NCBI GenBank assembly: GCA_016713735.1 | Contig: JADJOP010000007.1 | Location: 62,001-126,000 of the forward strand | Source of the DNA: Bryobacterales bacterium | Lineage (GTDB): Bacteria; Acidobacteriota; Terriglobia; Bryobacterales; Bryobacteraceae | Direction: 5' to 3' | Length of the DNA stretch: 64,000 nucleotides | Shown here: positions 8,084 through 17,133 of the stretch, piece after piece | Position numbering within the stretch: the first letter of the stretch is position 1 | Layout: each line of letters begins with the position of its first letter | Notes under the pieces: generated by a model | What the model was told of the DNA's origin: nothing | What the model saw: the letters and a program-made list of their open reading frames with translations, nothing else | The model's database searches: none | Made by a program: the position numbers and the translations under genes

Positions 8084-11000
8084 TTAGAATGCCTGGCCGA
8101 TGCTGAAGAAGAGACGGCCTGTGCGCTCGCCTTCACGGCGATCCAGTTTCAGACCATAATCCAACCGGAGCAAGAACCACGGCGTGCGGATGCGAAGGCC
8201 GACGCCCGCGGTCTCCCTCAGGTCGCCAAAGCGGAAGTCGCGCACTTTCCCATAGACGTTGCCCACGTCCACGAAGCCAACGCCGTCGAAGATGCTGAAC
8301 AGGGGAACGCGGAGCTCGTTATTGATCACGAGCATGCCTTCGCCGCCCAGAGGCTGGCGCCCAGCGATGGGCCCGACGGTGTTTTGTTCGAAGCCACGAA
8401 TCGTGGTTGCGCCGCCGGCGAAGAAGCGCTCGCTCAGCGGGACCTCCTGGCCGCCGAATCCCGTGGCGAGTCCGACCCTGATTCCGCCCGCATACACGAG
8501 GCGCGGCCGCTTCACTTCGTTTGTAAAGAGCTCGATGCGGGGTTTCTGTAGCGGCACATAGCGGAAGTACTGGCCGAAATACTTGAGGAAGCTGAGTTCG
8601 GAACCGAGCTTCCGCGGTGAGAACTGGACCGCGTGGGACATGAAGCTCCCGCGCGTGGCATCCAGAATCTCGTCGCGTGTCTCGCGTGAGAGTGAGGTCG
8701 TCAGCGAGGCAATGCGCAAGGGAATATCGAAGAAGGCGTCCGGGCCCGGATCGTATGTCCGGCTCTTTTCGATTCGGTATCCGTAATTGAGGAGAAGGCT
8801 GTCGCGAAGCCGCGCGTCCTGCTGGAAGGAAATCCCGATCCGGTCGACGTTGAACGGGTCCGTATCCGAGGTGGATGGATTGCGCTCCTGACGCCAGAAC
8901 GGGCTCACGATTGACTTAAGTGGAAACTGCCGCAGTACGGGCTGGCTGAAGTAGCCGCGAACCTCGCGCAATTGCGAATCGTAACGGCCGCGAATCCCTA
9001 ACACCCTCGCACTCCCTAACGAGTTGCGGTTTGCCAGATCGACGATGACGCCGGGACCGTTTTCGGTATCGTAGAAAGCCCCATAGCGCAGCTCGAACGG
9101 TTGAATCTCCCGCACGCGCACGCGCAACCGCATGGGCTTGTCGACGGCAGAGGCACCGGCAGAGGCACCGGCAGAGTCGGCCGGACCGCCGTCGATGGGT
9201 TCATTGGTGATGTCCACGAGTGAGTACGCGCCGGTGTCATACAAGTGGCGGCGGGATTCGCCGACCTTCTCTAGACTCAACGCTTCGCCCGGACCGATCA
9301 CCAACTGCGTGCGGATCATGTCCTCGCTGGTCTTGTCATGTCCCTCGACGAGGATTTCGCGAACAACGCCTCGCGGTCCCTCCTCAATGCGAAACGTCAC
9401 ATTGACCACACCATCGGACTCGCTGCGCCGCGTGAGGAACTGCGTCTCGACGTCGTTGTATCCTTCGCGCCAGTACTCCGCCTTCAGCCGCCCCAAGGCA
9501 TTTTCGCGAAGCACCGGCTTGTAGACTTCGCCGGTGGGCAGGGGCGCGGCTTGCGCCAACCGTTCGTTGCTGATGGCCTTGTTGCCTTCGAATGTGACCA
9601 CCCCTATGCGGTAGCGCGGGCCTTCCTGGACGGGGAAGACGACCCTGCCTGTTCGAGCCGCGGCATCCAGTTCGTATCTGGGCGATGAGACGACGGCATC
9701 CAGATAGCCGAGTTCCTGGTAGTAACGCGTGAGGAGTTCGGTGACGCGCGCGGGCTTGGTGTAGACCTCGATCTCCAAATTCTGCTCATCGATGACGTCG
9801 CGCAGATCGGAGGCTTGTTTGTCCGCCGCGCCCTCAAAGGCAAGCTTCACGTCCTGGTAGCGCGCGCCGGGGTCGATATCGAATAACACGCGTTTCGATT
9901 CCAGACCTTCGGCGGCCATCGAGTATTCAATAAATGGCCGCAGGTACTTTTCGCGCGCGAGCCAATCCAGGATCGTGCCGCGGGCCTCCTCGGCGCGCTG
10001 TGTATCGAAGACGCCGGTGTGCCAGACTTCCCTGACGCGCTTCCGCACATCCGCCGGAATCGAGATCCCTTCGAATACGAAGTCGACCTTCGGGCCGCGC
10101 TCCACGTTCAACTTCAAATTGACGGCCTGGTTGCGGGGCTCGCGGCGCAAGCGCACCTTCGCTTCGAGCAGTCCCTCATCCATGTACAGCTTCGTGACGC
10201 GGTCCACGCCTTTGCGGGATTTAAAGAAGTCGTACTTGCCGCCCGGCTTCAATTTCAAGCGATCGAGAATGGTGGCCTGGGGAAAGAAGGGATTTCCGGT
10301 GAGGGTCACCTCGCCGATGCGCCGGGCAATCCGCTTGGTATTGCGCCGGGGTTCCGGCACACCGCCAAAGCGGAGGTCGTGCCGGAAGTCCATGCGGAAG
10401 CTGCCATCGGATTGCCGCACGCCGCGCGTGGTGAATCGTTTGGTGAGGTCGTACTCGGCGACGTAGATCTGATCGGAGCTGTCCACGAGGTCCATGGAGT
10501 AGACCAGCTCCAGGTTTCGCGTGATGTCCTGACCGACGGTGAGCCGCGCGCTGGGGTCGGTCTCGGAGGCAATCAGGTTCGGCTCCAGGCGCACTGTACT
10601 GAGGCCGGTTGCGCTCTGAATTCCCCGCCCCAGCGTGGTTCCGACGCGTCCGGCGAGATAGGAGAGCACCTGTTCGCGCGCCACGGCGAACTCCTGGCCT
10701 TGCATCTCGTCCATCGTCTTGCCGGTGATCAGCATGGATAAAATATCGGGCTCCGGCAGGGAGGGATCGGAGGTGAGAATCGTCCGCGTCTTACCCGGCG
10801 GGCCCTGAATCTCCAGCCGGATGTCGTAGCCGCCCACCGTGGTTGTAGCCGCCACGTTCAACTCCGGTTCGATGCGCCGTTCATTGTTGAACGTGATGAT
10901 GCCGCGCTCGACCAGATACTGGCGTTCCTGCAAGCGGATCTCGCCTTCTTCCTCAATCTCCATGCGCCCGGCAAGGCCGACGTCATAGGGGGTGCCCACA

Positions 11001-14000
11001 ATGCGAAGGTCGGCGCTCACCTCGCCCTTGGCCAGGTTGTTCTCGACCATCAGCGGGTTCGCGGTCCGCACGCCGATGTTCAGCCGCAAGCTCTGCAGCA
11101 ACTGGTCGCGCTCTTCGGTGAGATCGATCGAGGAGGGCGCCGTCACCGCCGCCAGGATGCCCCGGTCGAGGTTCAAGTCGTCGGCGAAGCCTCCTTCCTG
11201 AATCACCACCTGGCCGCCCAACACGGGACCGCTCGGCGTGCTCTGCAGCCGCAGCTCGAAATCGGAGAGAGTCTTCAGCCCCTCGGGGAAGTTGAAGTAG
11301 ACATCCTCGGCCTTCATCGTGAGGTTTGTATTTGCCAGCCGGCCGCCTTCGTAGCCGATGGCGCCCGACCCGGACAGGCTGCCGCCGTTGAGCGAGCCCT
11401 CCAGCTTCGTCAGTTCGAATCGCTTCCCTTTCAGTTCCAGCCGCGCATCGAGGTTTTCGGCCGCCAGCAGAGGACTCTTCATGGCCACCTGGCCATCGGA
11501 CAACTCGACGAAGCCGTTCACCATGGGCTGTTGCACGGTTCCGGTGAGGGCCGTTTGCAGAGTCACAGAGCCGTTTGCCGACACTTGCGCGGAGACCGCC
11601 GAAGCGAGCGACGCATCGGCGGTTCCGCGCAGTTGCAGATTCAACGCACGAAGGCCCGTCAACTCCGCGCTCCCGGTTAGTCGCAGATCGGTCAACGGAC
11701 CGGCGAGCGCAAACTCCTCAACTGTCGCCACGCCGCCGTGGATCCCAATGCGCGAAGGCGTTTTCTGCTCCACGGCATACTGACGCACGGCCAGCTTCAG
11801 TTCGGGAAACGTGAGCGTTCCGCTGAGCGATGCCAGATCCGCCCTGGGAGCCGAGGCCGTCAGCGACACGCTCATCGTGCCGCCCACTCCCTCCGGCAGA
11901 ACGCCTAGGGTGCTCAAGTCGGCCGACTTTAAATCGGCCTGAACCTGCGCGGGGCCCTGACGCCTTGCCAGCTCGACGGGCAGTTCCGGCAAGAGTCCGA
12001 AGGGAATCACGCCGGAAGCGCTGAACGCCGCCGGCCCGAGCGCCGCGGCCGCTGAATGCAGTTCGAACGCTCCGTCGCGGACGGCTCCGCGCATCTCCAC
12101 GTTGGTGACCGGGGCGTTCATTTGAGGCGCGAAATAGCTGCCGGCTTGGAGAGTGAATTGCAGATCAGGATCGATCCGCCGCAGTGTGCCGCGAATCGTT
12201 CCGTCGATCGTCAGGGTTCCGGCGGCGGCCACGGGCTGCTCCACGGGCAAATACAAAGGCAACGTGGCGAGGTCAAGTCCGGCTGTCAGTTTGATGGAGC
12301 CGGCGCCCGCAGCCTCCGTCAGGGGAAGCCTACCTTGGAGGCTCATGCGCGAATCGGGCGCGAGGATGGTGGCCTGTTCGATTGTGAGAAGGTCGTTCGC
12401 GTAACTCGCCCGCAGCGGTCCGTCCGTGCGCAGGGGCTGGCCGCGCCACTTCAGGTCCGCGGCGTCGACGTGCGCGGTGGCTTCGCCTTGCGCGTACTCT
12501 TCGATCGTTCCAGCGCCTTTCACGGTGCCCGTGATGGTTCCCGAAAGTTCGACTTGCGGGGGCAGCGGGAGACGGCTCACGTCCGCATTCTTCGCCGTTA
12601 CTTCAAAGGCGCCGGCGTAGGGAGCCGCGGTGGCTACCTTCGCGGTTCCGGCCAACGAATATTTCGGAGCGACTACGCGCAGATCCGCGAGTTTCCCGGC
12701 GACATGCGCCGCGGCCTCTATGGGCCCAAGCTCCTGGCCGCGAAACGCGGCGGAATCCGCGTTCATGGTCAACTGAAGCGCCGGGTCGTCCACACTGCCC
12801 TGCCCTTTCGCCGTGGCCACCAGCGCCTTCACGCGCACGGCGGAGCCATCGGGCAGCGTCAGTTGCTCGAGATCCACGCCGCTGGCCGATAGGTCCAGCG
12901 CATACTGGCGCGAGTCGAGGTTGTAGGTTCCGGACCCACGCAGGACGCCGCCGCCGCTCTGTTGCGGCTTCTCCCATTTCAACTCTTCGATGCGCGCCAT
13001 CGGCCCGCTCAGGCCACCTCGAAGTTTCATCGTGCCCAGCGGCTCGCGATAGGCCGTGAGGTTCGCGCCGGTCACCTGGAACCGGGCTTCGGGATTCCGC
13101 ACCGTGCCAGTGACATTCGCCTGGAATGAGGCGGTGCCGTCCACTGGGAGCGTGGAGCGATTGAAGCCGGCAAGCACCTGCGCAATCGAGACGCGATGCG
13201 CTTGCGCCTGCAGACTCACGATTTGCTCTTGACCGCCTAGACCCAACTCACCTGATGCTGTTACCGTCTGGTTCTGCCAGGACACAGCCATCTGGTCGAA
13301 CTTCACCCGTGCGGGTTCGTAGCTGCCTTGGGCGTGGACGGAGATGCCAGTGAGTGTTCCCGCCTGCAGCGACGGTGCATCCACAACCGCTTGCGCGGAA
13401 GGATTGCTCGTTGTTCCTCCCAGCGTTGCCGCCACATTCACCTGGCCTTGGAGAGGAGTGCCTAGCAAGGCGCCCGCGGGCTTTCCCAGAAACGCCTCCA
13501 GTTGCGCCACCGTGGCCCCCGCATCGAGGGCGCGCGCCTGCAACTCGCCGCTCAGCCGCGCGCCGTCCTCCACTGTCACCTGGCCCGTCAGCATCGTCCC
13601 CATCGCGTGCAGGTCGGGAATGCCGGCCACGAATCGATTGCCTTGCGACTTCACGTTCAACTGTCCCGACACCGGCACGACGCCTTTGGCCACTGCGTTC
13701 GTGGATGCGCGCAATCGAACGGCCGCATCCGCGCCGGCCTTCTCAACGGCAAGCCCGGGCCACTTTGCCGCGATTTCTCCATCGGCGATTGACGCTACAG
13801 GCGCCGCTTGACCAAATATGGTCATCGCAGCGGCTACGTCCACTCCGGCTAGCGCCAGGTTCGCGGTGCTGGTCCCAGCCGCCTCCGAGAGCGCCACATC
13901 AGCCTTCCCTCGAAGCGCGCCCAGGTTGGAGCTCACATCAATGGAATCCAGCCGCACCCGGGACGCCGCAGAGTCGTAGACCGCTTCGGCTTTCACCTCC

Positions 14001-14917
14001 ACGTTGCGAAGGCGATCCAACGTCAAGTCCTGTCCTTCGATGCGCGCCGCCGCCTTCAATTGCGCCAGCGGGCCGGTGATGGTCCAAGCCACATTCACCG
14101 TTCCCGATGCCTGCCGCTCGAGGCCGCCCGCACGCAGCAGCGGACCCAGCGCCAGCGCACTGTTTGCCTTCAAGTCGAACCGAGGATTGTCGAAGCGGTC
14201 CACGCGGCCCGAAAGAGTCAGCGCAGAGCCGGCGATCATGAACGCGACGTTGCGCACATTCATCGCGTCGTCTTCCAGTTCGAGATCGGCGCTCAAGGCA
14301 CCCAGCGGGATCGTCCGCCCCTCCACACTCGCCGTGCCACCCGGCAGTGTGCTCAAGCGGATGTTGTGATTGCCGGTGATGGGATTCCCGTTCACCTCGC
14401 CGCGTTCGATGGCGACCTGCAGCGTCGTCCTTTGCCGCCGGTCCTCGAACTGAAAGGTGCCGTTAGTGACGAGAAAGTGGTTGATGAAGTGATTGGCCGT
14501 GCCGCCCTGCGTTTTCGGCGGACGAGGGATGTTGTCGCGCCCTGACTCGTCGATCACGACGTGGATGCGCGGGTCCGCCACTGCCGCGTCCTCCAGGTGG
14601 TAGTCGCCCTGAATCAGCTTCCGCAGACTCAAGTCGAGCGACACTTCGGAGGCTGTGAGCAGCGGCGGCAGGTCAGGCGCTTGCGGCGACCGGACAACCA
14701 CCTGGCGAAGCGACGCCGACAAGCCCAACAGGTTGTAGTTGAGACTCGATGCCTGGAAGTCGATGCCCTGGCGGCGCAAGATGACGGCCGCCTGCTTAGC
14801 CGCGTAACGCCTGGCGGGGAGCGTGTGCAGCATCACGATCACAAGCACGAGGACCAGCAGCACTCCGCTGCCGATCCACACAATCAGGCGCAATCGTCGC
14901 AAGCCTGTTCCCGGCAT
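8084..14917 (-). CDS. Single-chain TamB-Omp85 (TamA/BamA-type) fusion, outer-membrane assembly
   Basis: This 2277-residue protein joins two normally separate envelope proteins. Residues about 10-31 form one membrane anchor. About 40-1510 are TamB/DUF490-type beta-rich repeats, including the conserved end ILSMLITGKTMDEM and a TVGQDITRNLELVYS strand. About 1525-1905 form several POTRA domains, with repeated EGNKAISNERL- and EGPRG-type motifs. About 1935-2277 form the Omp85 beta-barrel, with the loop-6 IRGF motif near 2171 and a terminal aromatic F. TamB and TamA work together to insert outer-membrane proteins and in lipid transport. Here the fused chain would span from inner to outer membrane. 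The start is 5 bp after the TPR gene, so the two are co-transcribed. I see no frameshift or stop in the junction. Confidence 0.92.
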   Translation of the reverse strand: MPGTGLRRLRLIVWIGSGVLLVLVLVIVMLHTLPARRYAAKQAAVILRRQGIDFQASSLNYNLLGLSASLRQVVVRSPQAPDLPPLLTASEVSLDLSLRKLIQGDYHLEDAAVADPRIHVVIDESGRDNIPRPPKTQGGTANHFINHFLVTNGTFQFEDRRQRTTLQVAIERGEVNGNPITGNHNIRLSTLPGGTASVEGRTIPLGALSADLELEDDAMNVRNVAFMIAGSALTLSGRVDRFDNPRFDLKANSALALGPLLRAGGLERQASGTVNVAWTITGPLAQLKAAARIEGQDLTLDRLRNVEVKAEAVYDSAASRVRLDSIDVSSNLGALRGKADVALSEAAGTSTANLALAGVDVAAAMTIFGQAAPVASIADGEIAAKWPGLAVEKAGADAAVRLRASTNAVAKGVVPVSGQLNVKSQGNRFVAGIPDLHAMGTMLTGQVTVEDGARLSGELQARALDAGATVAQLEAFLGKPAGALLGTPLQGQVNVAATLGGTTSNPSAQAVVDAPSLQAGTLTGISVHAQGSYEPARVKFDQMAVSWQNQTVTASGELGLGGQEQIVSLQAQAHRVSIAQVLAGFNRSTLPVDGTASFQANVTGTVRNPEARFQVTGANLTAYREPLGTMKLRGGLSGPMARIEELKWEKPQQSGGGVLRGSGTYNLDSRQYALDLSASGVDLEQLTLPDGSAVRVKALVATAKGQGSVDDPALQLTMNADSAAFRGQELGPIEAAAHVAGKLADLRVVAPKYSLAGTAKVATAAPYAGAFEVTAKNADVSRLPLPPQVELSGTITGTVKGAGTIEEYAQGEATAHVDAADLKWRGQPLRTDGPLRASYANDLLTIEQATILAPDSRMSLQGRLPLTEAAGAGSIKLTAGLDLATLPLYLPVEQPVAAAGTLTIDGTIRGTLRRIDPDLQFTLQAGSYFAPQMNAPVTNVEMRGAVRDGAFELHSAAAALGPAAFSASGVIPFGLLPELPVELARRQGPAQVQADLKSADLSTLGVLPEGVGGTMSVSLTASAPRADLASLSGTLTFPELKLAVRQYAVEQKTPSRIGIHGGVATVEEFALAGPLTDLRLTGSAELTGLRALNLQLRGTADASLASAVSAQVSANGSVTLQTALTGTVQQPMVNGFVELSDGQVAMKSPLLAAENLDARLELKGKRFELTKLEGSLNGGSLSGSGAIGYEGGRLANTNLTMKAEDVYFNFPEGLKTLSDFELRLQSTPSGPVLGGQVVIQEGGFADDLNLDRGILAAVTAPSSIDLTEERDQLLQSLRLNIGVRTANPLMVENNLAKGEVSADLRIVGTPYDVGLAGRMEIEEEGEIRLQERQYLVERGIITFNNERRIEPELNVAATTTVGGYDIRLEIQGPPGKTRTILTSDPSLPEPDILSMLITGKTMDEMQGQEFAVAREQVLSYLAGRVGTTLGRGIQSATGLSTVRLEPNLIASETDPSARLTVGQDITRNLELVYSMDLVDSSDQIYVAEYDLTKRFTTRGVRQSDGSFRMDFRHDLRFGGVPEPRRNTKRIARRIGEVTLTGNPFFPQATILDRLKLKPGGKYDFFKSRKGVDRVTKLYMDEGLLEAKVRLRREPRNQAVNLKLNVERGPKVDFVFEGISIPADVRKRVREVWHTGVFDTQRAEEARGTILDWLAREKYLRPFIEYSMAAEGLESKRVLFDIDPGARYQDVKLAFEGAADKQASDLRDVIDEQNLEIEVYTKPARVTELLTRYYQELGYLDAVVSSPRYELDAAARTGRVVFPVQEGPRYRIGVVTFEGNKAISNERLAQAAPLPTGEVYKPVLRENALGRLKAEYWREGYNDVETQFLTRRSESDGVVNVTFRIEEGPRGVVREILVEGHDKTSEDMIRTQLVIGPGEALSLEKVGESRRHLYDTGAYSLVDITNEPIDGGPADSAGASAGASAVDKPMRLRVRVREIQPFELRYGAFYDTENGPGVIVDLANRNSLGSARVLGIRGRYDSQLREVRGYFSQPVLRQFPLKSIVSPFWRQERNPSTSDTDPFNVDRIGISFQQDARLRDSLLLNYGYRIEKSRTYDPGPDAFFDIPLRIASLTTSLSRETRDEILDATRGSFMSHAVQFSPRKLGSELSFLKYFGQYFRYVPLQKPRIELFTNEVKRPRLVYAGGIRVGLATGFGGQEVPLSERFFAGGATTIRGFEQNTVGPIAGRQPLGGEGMLVINNELRVPLFSIFDGVGFVDVGNVYGKVRDFRFGDLRETAGVGLRIRTPWFLLRLDYGLKLDRREGERTGRLFFSIGQAF
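9146..9176 (-). repeat. 12-bp tandem repeat in the POTRA-barrel linker
   Basis: The unit ggcagaggcacc occurs twice, followed by 7 bases of a third copy. In the TamB-Omp85 frame it encodes an Ala-Ser-Ala-Gly linker (SAGASAGASAV) around residue 1918, just before the beta-barrel. Confidence 0.7.
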
Positions 14918-14922
14918 CCGCT

Positions 14923-15501
14923 TTACCGGCCCGTTTGCAGCACTGCCCGTACCTTTCGAGCTTCCGGAGCATCCGGCTTCAGGCGAAGAAACATTTCGAA
15001 ATGGGAGAGCATCTTGTCTTTCCGCCGCGAGCCGTTGTAGGCCATGCCCGCGTAGTAGTGCGCGTAGGCGTGGCTGGGGTTGCTCTCGGTATACGTCTCA
15101 AGGGTTCGCGCCGATTCTTCGAATTGCTTCTTATGCAAGAGCAGAAGGGCGCGTGCGTAGTCGGCATCCTCGCCGCTCGCCCCTTCGAGCGCGCTCTCCA
15201 CCTGATCGTATTCCTTCTTTTCGGCGTGAAGCCGCGCGATTGCGCCTTTCGCCTCGGCGCCCGGCTCCAACTCCGCGGCCCGGTTGAGTTCAGTGGCCGC
15301 TTCATCGAACTTCCGTTCCTCCAGCATGGCGAGCCCAAGGAATCGCCGCGCTCGTGCATCTTTGTCATGTTCGGCCACGACAGTGCGAAGTTCTGACTCA
15401 GCCTCAGAAAATTTTCCCTGCTTGTAGAGATCGATCCCACGATCGAGATCGGCGGCCAAGATGAGCCCTGCTACCCAGAAACCCGAAAGAAGTCGTTTCA
15501 T
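14923..15501 (-). CDS. Exported tetratricopeptide-repeat protein
   Basis: This 192-residue protein has a short export signal (MKRLLSGFWVAGLILAADLD) followed by about four TPR units, such as GIDLYKQGKFSEAESELRTV and EERKFDEAATELNRAAELEP. TPRs bind partner proteins, and periplasmic TPR proteins often assist outer-membrane assembly. The start at 15501 is preferred to 15522 because a GAGGAG site lies 5-6 nt upstream of it and the signal peptide begins there. The stop is only 5 bp from the TamB-Omp85 start, so a joint role in outer-membrane biogenesis is a reasonable inference. Confidence 0.88.
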   Translation of the reverse strand: MKRLLSGFWVAGLILAADLDRGIDLYKQGKFSEAESELRTVVAEHDKDARARRFLGLAMLEERKFDEAATELNRAAELEPGAEAKGAIARLHAEKKEYDQVESALEGASGEDADYARALLLLHKKQFEESARTLETYTESNPSHAYAHYYAGMAYNGSRRKDKMLSHFEMFLRLKPDAPEARKVRAVLQTGR

Positions 15502-15522
15502 GTCAGCTCCTCGTTTGGTCAT

Positions 15523-16067
15523 CGTGCAAGTGCTGCTTGCATTTTATCTGCCATAGAGATGCGCTCCGGCGGCACTTCGGGTACGGCGACTGCGCGGCGG
15601 CAATCGCCGCCTTGGCTGGGACCTTGGTTGAGAAAGGTGAGCGGCCCGTGGCATCTTGGCGCGGTTTCACCAACTCCTTGGCTGTCGCCAGACGGGGATT
15701 CGCGGCAACCGGCAAAGCTCTGCCCCTTTGCGTAAGGCGCGGGAACAGGCCGGCTGAGGCCTGCAACCTCCCAAGGCGGTTCGTCCTCTCCGGCCTCGCG
15801 CTGGACGCTCGCCGTGCGCAGGCGGACTGTGTGGGTTGAGCCATCGTGGATGAGAGGGGACGCGGCTGCCCGGGACAACGGCGCTATCGAACTCCAGTTC
15901 GGTGGCACTGGCATCGCCGGCTACCTTTGTTCCGTGCGTCTTCGCCACATCGAGTTGTTTGTCGTCACGCTCGTGATCGAATGGAGTACGAGCACCGTCG
16001 GCCCGAGTCGTCAGTTGCGCCAGTGGATCTAGCCGCGGGTCCTGAGTGCTCAACACTTGGAAATCGG
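15523..16067. other. Intergenic region, no supported gene
   Basis: This stretch of about 545 bp lies upstream of the TPR gene. Several frames are open on both strands because of the high GC content, but none shows a recognisable domain, signal peptide or ribosome-binding site. It must hold the promoter of the TPR-TamB-Omp85 operon, and no convincing -35/-10 pair stands out. Confidence 0.4.
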
Positions 16068-16349
16068 TCAGATGAATACTCCCCCGTACACCGGACCGCG
16101 CTCCCGCCCCCTCGCCGCCACGATCAACTGCGCCTCAACCAGCCTGCGCCGCGACTCCGGCTCCTCCCCAGTCACACTGATCGCCCAACCCTCTTCGCGA
16201 TCATCCGCCGTGCCGATGACCTGAACATACAGTGCCGGCATGCAGTGCGGGCTTTCGAAACAACACCAGTACCGCCTCCGCCCCCATACCGGGACATCCA
16301 CCGTTCCCGCCGCCGCGACGCCCGCCACCCACGAACTGACCGCCCACAT
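16068..16349 (-). CDS. Hypothetical protein, 93 residues
   Basis: I do not recognise this protein. The codons have G or C at most third positions, as in the genes around it. The middle contains RYWCCFESPHCMPALYVQV with three cysteines, and the end SRRRLVEAQLIVAARGRERG looks helical and basic. A GGGGAG sequence is only one base from the ATG, which is too close for normal initiation, so the true start may be different. It is divergent from the ABC transporter ATPase. Confidence 0.4.
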   Translation of the reverse strand: MWAVSSWVAGVAAAGTVDVPVWGRRRYWCCFESPHCMPALYVQVIGTADDREEGWAISVTGEEPESRRRLVEAQLIVAARGRERGPVYGGVFI

Positions 16350-16458
16350 ACTCCCCTACATACTCGCCTAACCTGACTCTCATCCTCCCCAGGACACAGG
16401 GCCGCGGCTGCCACGTGGTGAGCGGCCGGTCAGGCCCCCCGGGTGCTACAGTACCCTC

Positions 16459-17124
16459 ATGCTCGCCCTTCGCGGCATTTCCAAGGAATACCCCTCCACG
16501 GCCGGACCTCTCCGCGTCCTCAACGCCCTCTCGCTCGACCTCCCCCCCGGCTCCACCGCCTCCATCATGGGCCCCTCGGGCTGCGGCAAATCCACCCTGC
16601 TCTCCATCCTCGGCGGCCTCGACGCCCCCTCCTCCGGCGAATACACGCTGAACGGCGCCAACCCCTACACCCTCTCCCTCGACGCCCTGGCCCGCTTCCG
16701 CAACTCCTCCATCGGCTTCGTCTTCCAGGACCACTGCCTGCTGCCCCAACTCACCGTCCTGGAAAACGTCCTCGCCCCCACGCTGGCCTCGGCAGCCACG
16801 CCCGGCGCCGACGAACGCGCCCGCCACCTCCTCCACCAGGTTGGCCTCCGCGCCCGCCTTGACCACTTTCCGGCCCAGCTTTCCGGCGGCGAGAAGCAGC
16901 GCGCCGCCATCGCCCGCGCCCTCATTCTCGACCCGCCCCTCGTCCTTTGCGACGAACCCACTGGCAACCTCGACCACGCCTCCGCCACCTCAGTCGCCGA
17001 CCTCCTTCTCTCCCTGGCCGCCTCCGGCGAACGCATCGTCATCACCGTCACCCACTCCGCCGAACTGGCCGGGCGCTTCCACCGTCACTTCACCCTGCAC
17101 GATGGTGCGCTCCAGACGGACTGA
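16459..17124 (+). CDS. ABC transporter ATP-binding protein, LolD/MacB type
   Basis: This 221-residue cytoplasmic ATPase has Walker A GPSGCGKST (about residues 38-46), Q-loop FVFQDHCLLPQLT, signature LSGGEKQRAAIARAL, Walker B LVLCDEPTGNLD and a switch His in VTVTHSAE. The EPTGNLD form is typical of LolD, FtsE and MacB ATPases that power mechanotransmission rather than substrate channelling. The permease gene begins 10 bp downstream. Codons end in C far more often than in most genes of the window. Confidence 0.94.
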   Translation: MLALRGISKEYPSTAGPLRVLNALSLDLPPGSTASIMGPSGCGKSTLLSILGGLDAPSSGEYTLNGANPYTLSLDALARFRNSSIGFVFQDHCLLPQLTVLENVLAPTLASAATPGADERARHLLHQVGLRARLDHFPAQLSGGEKQRAAIARALILDPPLVLCDEPTGNLDHASATSVADLLLSLAASGERIVITVTHSAELAGRFHRHFTLHDGALQTD

Positions 17125-17133
17125 CCCGACCCC

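Noticed and set aside
12056..14545. Several plus-strand open frames within the TamB part
   Set aside because: They are shadows of the uninterrupted 2277-residue frame, which has clear domains.
15523..16458. Insertion sequence or tRNA gene in the longest gap
   Set aside because: No transposase frame, terminal inverted repeat or tRNA T-loop sequence was found.
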